Assembly: GCA_963669155.1 (NCBI GenBank)
Contig: OZ022595.1
Coordinates: 20,142,991-20,206,990 of the forward strand
Direction of reading: 5' to 3'
Origin: Arbacia lixula
Lineage: Eukaryota > Echinodermata > Echinoidea > Arbacioida > Arbaciidae
Length of the DNA: 64,000 nucleotides
The position numbers were made by a program, and so were the translations under genes. Positions 10,365 through 22,300 of the stretch are shown here, one piece after another; within the stretch, counting starts at the first letter, position 1, and the number at the start of each line of letters is the position of its first letter. The notes under the pieces are model-generated. The model did no database searches, was not told the DNA's origin, and was given only the letters and a program-made list of their open reading frames with translations.

Positions 10365-13300
10365 GTGTACTATATTTGTGTAGCGCTTAACACTGTGTTT
10401 CTAAGTGCTTAATAGAGAGAAAATAAAAAAATATTGTCTTTTCTTGTTGTGTTTACACTTAATGATATAAAGTATTCAGCTTACAGATGAGAGAGTAGGT
10501 AGTTTAGTTATTACATCCAGATAGAATGCTGCCGTATGGAGCCTGACTGTGGAGTACTGGTGTTAAAATGTGATGATGATGCATAAAGACTTAACCTAGG
10601 AGCTATATTTTGTTTTTTGCATTTTTTTTAAGTATTCATCTTACAGATGAGAGAGAAGGTAGTTAAGGTATTACATCCATATAGAATGATGCTCTATAGA
10701 ATCTGTGTGTTTTACTGTTGTAAGAATGTGATAAGGGGATATAAGTGTTTAAATGGCATGTTATCATTTTGTTTTGTTTGGATTGTATGATGCCAAGGAC
10801 TTGGCTTGCATGTGAGAGAGGGGAAAAATTAACACATTATATGGCAGGCAAGCTGCAGCACTTGAGAATGTGTGTGAGTTATGTGTGTCAAAAGAACATA
10901 GTGACACATTTAGAGCTAACTTGGGAGGTAGGTTTGGGGGTTTCTTTTGCTCTTAATGATGCAAAGGACTCGGCTTGGCTTGTCTATCAAGGTTTCATGA
11001 GTATAGTCCGTGATATTAAAGGGCATACACTGTACTGGGAAGGCAAAAAAGCCTTCAAAATGTAATTATTAGGAATCTTCTTGCCAATGGTGTTAAATTC
11101 ATGTATTGTCCATTTTAGAAGCTTGCTGAAAGTTATTTGCCCTCAAATGATCCACATATGGAGTAATTAATGATTAATGATTAAATCCTCAAAATGTTCG
11201 GGCTGAACACTTTGAGGATTTGTGATTTGATCACTCATTACTCCAAATGTAGATCATTTGAGGGCAAATAACTTTCAGCAAGCTTCTAAAATAGACAATA
11301 AGACCATTGGCAAGAAGTTTGCTAACAATTACATTTTGAAGGTTTTTTTGCCTTCCCAGTACAGTATATGCCCTTTAAGGATAAGTGTGTTACTATGCCA
11401 AACTGTAGCTGTGGTTTGGTTGATACCCTCAGTGCTTATGTGAGTGAGGAGGACTCACTTTGTACAGGTTACTTTGTCCTTACATGTATAAATGTGACAC
11501 TTGCAGTAGAGAGAATAGGAGATAAACAGAAGTTGTTTAATCATTTGTGTTTTATCAAAATCTTTAGTTTCTGTGCCAGATCAAATGCTAGCTTATGTGA
11601 TATTTTGTTTTAATGTAATGGTGGCATTTAAAGGGTTAAGAACCAAGATTGTGTGTTCAGAGAATATCCTCACTCCCTTTTTGTGAGGAGGGGGGGGGGA
11701 TGAGGGAGGGGAGGGAGGGGAGGGAGGGGGAGGGAGGAGGGAGGGGAGGGGAGGGGAGGTCACATATTATGATGAATACAATCAATCAATCTGTAATAGA
11801 TAAGGCTGAAATCCCTTGAGACCCTCTTGGGTGAAGATCTATAGCAACACCCCAGGATTAAGCTCAGGAAAATTGAATGAATGTTTGGAGATGTTCAGTG
11901 GAAAACCTTGAATCTCAACCCGTGATATTGTATCTTATCCTTGTGTACTGCTAGGTTACATGTTTGATTAACCTCTGGTGTACTAGACAATGTAGGGCTC
12001 TATGGGCGAGGATGAGGTATGTGTGTAGTATGTGTGCAAAAACACATCATTTGTGCATTCTGGATTAATGGAGGGACTGTCTATCCCTTCCTGGTGCTTG
12101 AAGCTAGGGTTCAATAGTTAACCTCGTGTTTGGACAGGGGAGGAGAAGGAGGAGGAGGGGCCGCTAACAGGGGGCGGAGAGCTTTACCCCTGTAAGGCCA
12201 CCCTCTCTCTTTACTGCCCTGGATCGATCCCTTGTATCGCTCCAGCGGTTCGCTTCTGGGGGAGAAGTTGTTCGTATTCATGACAACCAACGGGGTTGGA
12301 GCCTGATCCATTGCAACCTTGGTGAACCCATGGTTTATCACAAAATGCCACTCCATCCATTGATTAGGGTTTGGTAGTCACTGCTACTCCTTCCATCTAT
12401 CCCTGAGTGTGCCATGAGTGAATCTTACCCCAAGTGATACACACAACAGCTCTTGTCACAGCTAACTCTCCAAGAGAACACTCTTCTCTTACCCTCTCTA
12501 CTTGATCTGTTTTCTCCCATTCTCTCACTCGCTTTCTGAACAATTCTTTTCATAGCTACACTGAAAGAATAACCTAATAGTCCTTTTAAGGACCATCTCA
12601 TGGTGTATCTTTTCTCACTTGTTCTATGAGCAGCTCTTTTCAGAGTTATACTGAAAGACTAACCCAACAGTGCTTTCAAGGACCATCACTGTCACCGTTC
12701 TCCCTTTTCTCATTCACTCTCTGAGCAGCACTTTTTAAAGTTATGCTGAAATTATAACAATCCAACAGTTCTTTTAAGGACTATCACATAGTGTACTATT
12801 TTTTCTCACTTTCTGAGGAGCTCTTTTCAGAGCTATTCTGAAAGACTAACCCAACAGTGCTTTCAAGGACCATCACTGTCACCGTTCTCCCTTTTCTCAT
12901 TCACTCTCTGAGCAGCACTTTTTAAAGTTATGCTGAAATTATAACAATCCAACAGTTCTTTTAAGGACTATCACATAGTGTACTATTTTTTTCTCACTTT
13001 CTGAGGAGCTCTTTTCAGAGCTATTCTGAAAGACTAACCCAACAGTGCTTTCAAGGACCATCACTGTCTCCGTTCTCCCTTTTCTCACTCACTCTCTGAG
13101 CAACACTTTTGAAAGCTGTGCTGAAAGAATAACCTAACAGTTCTTTTGTGGACTATCGCATGAACTGTGAACTCATTCCATAACTAACAGTCTTTGTACT
13201 GTGAAACTCTTTTTACATCCTAACAGTCCTTTAAAGGACTATTTCATGGTGTACTGTGAAACCCATTGCATAACCTTGCAGTCCTTTTATGGACTATCAC

Positions 13301-16300
13301 ATGTTGTACTGTGAAACTTATTGTATAACCTAACAGTCCTTTTGAGGACCATCACATGGACTGTACAACTCATCCCATAACTAGCAGTCTTTGTACTGTG
13401 AAAATCATTTCATATCCTAACAGTCCTTTTGAGGACTATCACATCTTATACTGTGAAACTCATTTCATAACTTAAGGTCCTTTTGAGGACCATCACTTGG
13501 TGAACTGTGAAACACATTGAAATACACACAGGTCACATAGAGGAGATGCGTGTTAGAACGCACAGGGTGTCAGGCCATTGATGTAGTACAGGATATAGGC
13601 AATACACAATGGGCATGAATATTTTGGGTTCCTTTGGTTTATACACCTCATCTTGACTTGGATTGCTAAATCTTCAAATTGGCAATGCGCTGAAAAGTTT
13701 AAATCCCACTTATACTCTTGATTATTGCTCTAAGTGGAATGCTCTCATTTTACGTTTCGTTATTCATAATGGAATTTACATTCTGTTTTTTAATAAAAAT
13801 GTGATTTTTAAAAGATGTGTTGCCAATTCAAAAGGCAAATAGAGATCACTTTTGCTCTGAAAGGCTTTCAACCCATATGAGTGAAATAGATAGAGGAAGG
13901 AAGGCATGACTAAGATGTAGGCCAACATTAAAGTTGAGCGGTTGTAGAAGGCAGCTGTGCAGGAAAGCTTGATTTTATTATTGATTTACCCCGTGACCTT
14001 TGATGCACACATTTGAGGGAAGATGCATCGGATATACTGAAGACACCAGCCACATTTACGGAGAATGGATCACAGCAAGAAAGACTGGTGTATGTAAGGG
14101 TATACCTTAGTTTAACAGTTTGACCATCTCAGTACCAAGCAGTGAGAGGGGTTAAAAAATTATTTAAAAATGATAATGATAACTTTTTTTTTAAGTCACA
14201 GTAGAGGAAAAGGGGGCTAGGGTATGTACATATAGATGTGCACTGTCTTGTATTTGTTATGATATGAAGTGTACCTTATATTTTATAATATGGTAGATTA
14301 CATGGAACTCCCAGTGTATTTGATTCTCTCACCGTGCTGCAAATTCAAAATCAAAATCTCAGCATATGAAGAGTCAACACAATATTTTCATAAAGGAAAG
14401 CTTGATTTATGAGTTCCGAGCATTTGACTCCATAACCTTTCATTTGGAAGAAAATCCCTTGAAATGTTATTAAACAAGTCATCACAATCACAATGAATGA
14501 TAAGGCAGTTTTAAAAAAATGACAGGTAAATGGTCTCTTTGGAAAAGCTGAACAGTTTAATGCTGTATTTTTTAGACAGTGATTTATGACTGTTTTACCT
14601 AATAACCTTTGAGACACACATTTGAAATACCTTTTATGATACTCTTAAAGGACATCGCAGACAGCACACACCAACCAGGGGGTGTTTCACCAAGCTGTTC
14701 GTAATCTACTTTAAAAACAATTGGTGATCCCATCTTGTGCTAAATGCGATACCACACATTATTCCTATTTTAACATATCGGGAGTTAATTTCCAACATTC
14801 CTAATGAAATTTGACAAATCATAAGCTTTGTTTTCAGACACTTGAGTGACCCAGTTTATTGGATTTGGCAAGAAAATGACAAAATATTTCCAGTTTTATG
14901 CTCTTTTGACTTCAAAATAGTAGTAACACTATGTCATCTGTGATGGGCTTTAAACTAGGAGTCATATATCATGCATGTCACCCATTTCTGTGATCATTTT
15001 ATTTATGTATTTATTTAACGTTTTATCTAACCAGGGTGGTCTTTTCAGTTTCATAGACTGCTCTTCCAAAGAGCTCTGGGATGAAAACAGATCACATGTA
15101 GCCGTGTATAACAAGGTATAACAATGTACAAAATATATACAATGATACACAATGAAAACAACATCAAAGAAACAAATGAGTATAAAAAAAATGCATATTC
15201 TATACTATCATAGCAAAAAGGAAGTCGTCTCTCAGAAAAACACATTAGGCTGTTGCGCATTTCATAGCTGTTGACCCGACATGTCAATTCCTCTAACATG
15301 TATGATATTCTTACCATTCAGTTTCCTTTTTGTTTGCGTTTGTGCATTATGTCATTAAATATTGTTAAATATGGCCCAGCAGTTATGCAATGGGAATGTA
15401 TCCAATCATGTTACCACAACTGTGCACTATCCTTAAATCACAAATAATAGACAAGTTTTGAGCATTCTTTGTGTAGGTCATTGCCCCTGCAAGTTGCACA
15501 TACATGTACTATTCTCTTGTTAAATATCATTGTTAAGATTTTCCCTTTTCTCAAAATAAAATGTAGCCATTGGAGGGAAACATTCAGTCCAGCAGAGTGC
15601 AAAGCTTGAATATTGCCATCGGCTAATCAATTGAGCTGCTAGAGGGAGAGAAGGACGTGTTTTTGATAAGCTGTCTTGATAAAAATTTCATTAAACATGG
15701 AATTTCATGTTGTTGAGAGGAAAGATACAGCATTGTTTGTTGATAGAAGATCATAGAACTTTAGAATCATTATCAGACAAGATTGGCCACAGGGAGCATG
15801 CCCAACTTACTAACTAAAATGAAAGTCTAAGAAAAATAAAATTTCTCCCAAAATGAACAATGAAGCTCAGGAAAATCTTCTTAGTGATCTAAAAATATAC
15901 TTTGGTCATATTTATATCCCTACAGAGCTTTATGCTAGAAACTTGTGAGGATGCTGTGTTTGTGTGTCATGTTTTGGTTTTTTATTAGTTGTTACTTACA
16001 GTACTTTCTCAGTATTCTTCACCCTGTTGCATTGTTAACAATGACCATAGTTTCTGGATATCCAGGGTAGTAGTAAATAAGTTTACGCTTTAACACTAGA
16101 GGTTTGTATGTGGTATGTTAACAGGTTGTTCATTTCTAAATCTCAACACCATCATGATGTATGAGGAAGACATGGCACTGAATCCTACTGTAGGTGGTAG
16201 TAATAATGTGGAGGAGGGTGTACATGTATGCATGTTGCCATAGAGCAGTACATCACCCTTCCCAGACTACATTTGTTCAAATAATTTCCTCATCGGACCA

Positions 16301-19300
16301 CCGCAGGCAGATTCATTAGATGAGCTCAATAATAGTTCTTCCTTGAGGGGAGGCTAAGGGGGTAATGGTTTGCGCCCCTGGAGCATACTCATTAGGAACG
16401 TTCATTATGCCCTGAAATACGAGAATTCAATTGTTTTGGTCCCTCTAGGCTCTGCAATTAAGGACAGGGTAATCTAGAAATACCACGGGTGCCATTTGCG
16501 ATTTAATGAAAGAAAAAACGAAAGCTTAATCGTGAAATATTCCACACCTAGGAGAAGCGTGTAAATATTGGGATGAAATCTGAGGAGAGTTTTAGATATG
16601 AGTTTGTGGGAGTAAATCATCCAACAGCGGGTATACTCCATATAATAAAGACTTTTCCAATATTTTTGGGCAATGTGCAAATGATAAAAATGTTCTTTTT
16701 ACACAATTACAAGATTTACATGTTGTATGTAAGATTTTGCTAACTAGATCTGTAAACATGTTCAGACCCTTACAGAGTGTGTTGTTGTAGTTATTTTGCA
16801 ATTAGATTAAACTTTTCAGTAATATTCAAATAAGCTTTACAAGAAAGGCGTTGTCTTGCATTTTTCATGTCCTAGAATGAAAGCATTCCAACTCTCAGAG
16901 CCTTCCTTCTCACATTCATGCAAGGAAACATACAAAGGTCAAAACAAATTTTTAGCCCAAATGTTGTTTCTGCGATGAGATAAGGATATGATTCCTTTTG
17001 GCGCTACATCAGGACATGAGTCCTTTTGGCGCTACATCAGGACATGAGTCCTTTTGGCGCTACATCAGGACATGAGTGCTTTTGGCGCTACATCAGGACA
17101 TGAGTGCTTTTGGCGCTACATCAGGACATGAGTCCTTTTGGTGCTATATCAGGACATGAGTCCTTTTGGCGCTACATCAGGACATGAGTCCTTTTGGCGC
17201 TACATCAGGACATGAGTCCTTTTGGCGCTACATCAGGACATGAGTCCTTTTGGCGCTACATCAGGACATGAGTCCTTTTGGCGCTACATCAGGACATGAG
17301 TCCTTTTGGCGCTACATCAGGACATGAGTCCTTTTGGCGCTACATCAGGACATGAGTCCTTTTGGCACTACATCAGGACATGAGTCCTTTTGGCGCTACA
17401 TCAGGACATGAGTCCTTTTGGCGCTACATCAGGACATGAGTCCTTTTGGCGCTACATCAGGGCATGATTTATTTTGGCGCTACGTCAGGGCATGAGTCCT
17501 TTTGGCGCTACGTCAGGGCATCCATCCCACCAAGCAACATGATTAGTTCAGCCTAAGATGGCACCGTTCAGGGCTCATCATTACTCCCTCTCACCCTCCA
17601 TCATCAGGAGCTTTCCTCAAAGCCTTGAAGATGGAGACAGATGCTCATTCAGATGAAGCACTCACATTTAACCTTCTCAGTCCCACAGGCACACTTCTGT
17701 GTAACAAGCCAATGGGCTTCTCATAGCGTGGTACTGAGAGGTTTAGATTAGGAATATTAAGTTGAGACAGCAGTTTGGAGATAGTGACGTGTATGTAGTT
17801 GTAATTTCTACATCTTCTGCAGATATTAAAGGGTCTAACAAATCCATTTGACTTTTTGAAAAAAACTATGTATGCTTGAGAAGAGAGGGATCAAGTAGCA
17901 ATCAACTGTTTTGTAGGTTTGTGTTCTCCTTAAAGGGTTACTAAATTAGAAAAATAAGTTCCCTCTAATCTATGTAAAATTATCCACTAAAAACAAATTT
18001 CACATTTGTTTGCCACAATAAAGTCTTATTTTGACGAAAATTTGAAAAAACGCACGCCTCCAGTGACGTATGAGAAGTCAAAATGCCATAAATGCCAACA
18101 GCGTAAATAAAATATTTTATTCACGCCATTCAAAAAATGTGTTACCAATGGGAACCCAAAAGCTTGTCCGAGGTTTGTCTGAGTAGCAACAACTTATAGA
18201 TTCAACGTGCATTCCATCCATTGAATCTGAATAACAAGATACAGGTAAATGCAATAACACGTTACTACGCATTTAGGGGGAAAGTTGTGAATACATTACA
18301 AAAAATGGTCTAATAAATACTATTTAGAAAATAGCAAAACTTTCGGTAACACCATGTGGTTGTATTCTTTCGGATAATTGGCCCACTTATGGGGTGAAGA
18401 AAGGAAAGGAAAGTGAAAAGTGAAAAAAAAAAAAAAAAAAGGAGAGGTGAATTTTTATATTTTATAACACTTACACAAGACTATTTTTAGCTTTAGTTTT
18501 CGGTGTTTTAAACCGAAAATGAATGGGATGGAATGGAGGTAGAAGAAGATGGTGGGTGTTGATGAAAGTTGTGAACTAGTCACAAAGTAGTGATAAAGAG
18601 AAAAGAAAAGAAAAGAAAAGAAAATGAGAAAAGTTATAGTCAGTTTTGCAACTAACTATAGGTTTCTTTCAAAATCTGAAAGAGGGAGTATCAGTCTCGA
18701 CGTTTCGGGCAGTGTGCTCTGTCCGTCATCCGGAGAATAACTCGAAGAAACTAACGAGCGCGCCGGGTATTTATGCGATCCGAAGGGATCCGAAATAACC
18801 CGAGAGTGTCCGAAATCAGCCAATAGGAATAGAGCGTTTCGGCGCGAATGTGCTGTGTGCACTAGAGCGTGAAACAGCTGAATAGGTGCGAAAGTGCTGC
18901 GCGAATGCGCGGTGTGCACTGGAGCGTGAAACGGCGCGAAAGTGCGGCGTATTCAATTCCCCGAGCTTTCGGATAGGTCGTCGTCCCGTGTGCGTTGTGC
19001 GTGGTGGTGCTGCCGGTGTGCGTGGTGAAGAAGTGGCATCCAGATATCGTTGATCACAAGTCCGCTCTCCTGTGGTACCGTGTCATGTTGAAGAATCTCG
19101 ATGGCTTCTCTCACGCGCCGGGTGTGCCAGTGCTTAATGGATGTGATGAGTTCTGCGTTGGACCAGTCGATGCGATGATTCTGTTGCTGAGCGTGTTTGA
19201 CGATAGCTGATTTCTCCCACTCGTTCCGTCTAAAGCTGGTCTGGTGTTCCTTGAGTCTGGTCCTAAGGCTTCTTCCGGTTTCTCCAACGTAGAACTGACC

Positions 19301-22300
19301 GCATTCACACGGTATCTTGTAGACTCCTGGTTGAGTGTCCGGCGGCTTCCTGTCTTTGTGGGTGAAGAGCTTGGAGTGCAGCTTACCTGAAGATCGGTGC
19401 CTGACCTGGATGTTGACGTTCTTGAGAATCCGCTGAATCTTGTGAGAAGCTTGTCCTATGTAAGGGAGAAAAACTGAAGCTAAATGTGGCGGAGCAGGAG
19501 TACGCGGACGAGGAAGAGATGTCTTCACCTTTCGAGGAGGGTATCCGTTGATGCTGGTGAGCGCTGTCTTGATGTGCTGAAGCTCTTGTTGAAGGTGTTC
19601 CTCGTCGCTGATGTCGTGTGCTCGCCGGATGAGAGTACTGGATACTGACTGTAAAACAGAAGGGTGATGAAACGATTTAAAATTGAGGTACCTGTCCGTG
19701 TGCGTCGGTTTCCGGTAGACTTGGTGTGATGTCTTTCCCTCAGCTGTCCTTGTAATGCGTACGTCTAGAAATGGGATGGAAAGATCCTGCTCTATCTCCA
19801 TGGTGAACTTGATGCTTGGGTGCCTGTGATTAAGATGGTAAAGAAATTCCTGGAGATCAGTTCTGCTGTGCTGCCACGCGACGAAAATATCATCAACATA
19901 TCTAACCCATAATTTGGGGCAGAGAGTCGATGCTTGAAGTGCTGCTGTCTCAAATTCCTCCATGTAGATGTTGGCGACGATAGGGGAGAGAGGTGACCCC
20001 ATTGCTGCTCCTTCAACCTGTTTGTAAAAAGAGTTACGCCACTGGAATGAAGTCGAGTTGAGGCATGTGAGAAGTAGATCCTGGATGTGCTCTGGAGACA
20101 TAGCTGTCCGTTCTGGTAGGGCGTCGTCTTCCTCTAGTCTCTGTCGGATGATACTGCAGGCTTCTGAAACAGGAACATTGGTGAAGAGAGATTCAACATC
20201 AAAGCTGACAAGCGTATCTGTAGGACAGATTTGAATTGCGTTGAGTTTCTCAATGAAATGCTTGGAGTTGGCGATGTGATGAGATGAGTTCCCAACAAGT
20301 GGTTGAAGAATCGTAGCAAGATGTCGAGCCGTGTCGTATGTCGGAGATCCCCTTGTTGCGACGATGGGCCTAAGTGGCGTATCTGGCTTGTGTATTTTAG
20401 GTTGTCCAAAGATCACAGGGCAGGTTGATGACGAACATCGAAGCTTGAAGTATAACGGCTTGGGTATGATGTCCTCTCGATGAAGTTTCAGCAATTTCTC
20501 GTTGATTCTCCTTTCTGTAGCAGCCGTTGGATTTCTGGGCAGTTTGGTGTAGGTTGAAGTGTTGAGGAGGCTCTCCATCTTGCTGTCGTATTCGTCCTGT
20601 CGCATGATGACTGTTGCGTTTCCCTTGTCGGCCTTGAGAATGTGGATGGATGGATCCCTACGAAGTCCTTGGATGGCAGCTCGTTCGTCCCTGCTGATGT
20701 TGGCTCTAGGTGGCTTGGCAGCAGAGAGAACCTGTGAAACTTGAAATCTAACGCTGTCAGCTGTTGTCTTGTTCAAAACACGAAGATTAGGCTCAATTTG
20801 CTGAATGACCTCTGCGAAAGGAATTTTCTTAGGTGCCACAGCAAAATTGAGACCAAGTTGTAAAACTTTTTGTTCGTCTTCCGAGAGGCTCCGGTCGCTG
20901 AGGTTGATGACAGTTTTCCTCCTGGCTGGTGCTGACGTATCCGCTGGTTGTTCTCTAGTAGGGTGCAATGTGCTAAATTTCCGGAGCTGCTTGGCCCTAG
21001 ACCTATTAAAGGTCTTCTTGTAGATTTCGTCGTTGAATGCCCCAATCTTCTTGAAGTCTTCTTGGCTCAGCTTTCCTTGTAGGAGAATCTGGAGTGAGTC
21101 GATGTCCTGGGTAACGACGTGTAGCTGCTCTCTGGTGTGGCTGATTATTGAAAAGACTTTCTGGGGTAATTGAAATTTACAAAGAAATTTCAGGCATACA
21201 CCCAGTAGTAAGGATAGCGTGCTCCATCCTGTAAATGAACGAAAAACAAGTCAGACAAAAATCTTGGAACCAGACGGGATTCGAACCTGCAGTCTACTGC
21301 TTACCGGGTAGCGACTTAACCACGCAAGCTATTTCTAGTTCACGGGTCAAGACACGACAACATGGAAACAAATACCCGAAAGAGTCTCATTTCATCTGAC
21401 TCATTAATATTCATGAGTAGTCCGCCGTAGGGACAATTTGGCTAGGTTTTATTGAAAAGACTTTCTGGGGTAATTGAAATTTACAAAGAAATTTCAGGCA
21501 TACACCCAGTAGTAAGGATAGCGTGCTCCATCCTGTAAATGAACGAAAAACAAGTCAGACAAAAATCTTGGAACCAGACGGGATTCGAACCTGCAGTCTA
21601 CTGCTTACCGGGCAGCGACTTAACCACGCAAGCTATTTCTAGTTCACGGGTCAAGACACGACAACATGGAAACAAATACCCGAAAGAGTCTCATTTCATC
21701 TGACTCATTAATATTCATGAGTAGTCCGCCGTAGGGACAATTTGGCTAGGTTTTATTGAAAAGACTTTCTGGGGTAATTGAAATTTACAAAGAAATTTCA
21801 GGCATACACCCAGTAGTAAGGATAGCGTGCTCCATCCTGTAAATGAACGAAAAACAAGTCAGACAAAAATCTTGGAACCAGACGGGATTCGAACCTGCAG
21901 TCTACTGCTTACCGGGCAGCGACTTAACCACGCAAGCTATTTCTAGTTCACGGGTCAAGACACGACAACATGGAAACAAATACCCGAAAGAGTCTCATTT
22001 CATCTGACTCATTAATATTCATGAGTAGTCCGCCGTAGGGACAATTTGGCTAGGTTTTATTGAAAAGACTTTCTGGGGTAATTGAAATTTACAAAGAAAT
22101 TTCAGGCATACACCCAGTAGTAAGGATAGCGTGCTCCATACTGTAAATGAACGAAAAAAAATGGTCTATTGTTGACTTCCATACAATCTATGGAATTTTG
22201 ACTTCTCATACGTCACTGGAGGCGTGCGTTTTTTCAAAAAAAAATTGTCAAAATGAGACTTTATTGCGGCAAACGAATGTGAAATTTGTTTTTAGTGGAT

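Larger units (their letters stand above)
18656..21146 (-). mobile_element. Penelope-like retroelement (reverse transcriptase plus GIY-YIG)
   Basis: This is a minus-strand element with one long open frame and a downstream region of about 290 bp carrying a hammerhead-like motif. Its upstream edge meets a SINE tandem array at about 21146, where the sequence switches within tattgaaaag. That suggests a 5'-truncated insertion or a template switch. Its G+C content is well above that of the surrounding introns. Confidence 0.9.

Noticed and set aside
16983-17525. CRISPR-like array
   Set aside because: Units are directly adjacent with no spacers, and the genome is clearly eukaryotic.
21265-21331. Genuine tRNA gene
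   Set aside because: The B box is good, but the arms do not pair well as a tRNA and the segment recurs as the head of a 304-bp repeat, so it is a SINE head.
21147-22153. Hammerhead ribozyme inside the 304-bp unit (retrozyme-like)
   Set aside because: A gagtc/gactc stem follows cgaaa, but there is no CUGANGA-type core in a workable position on either strand.
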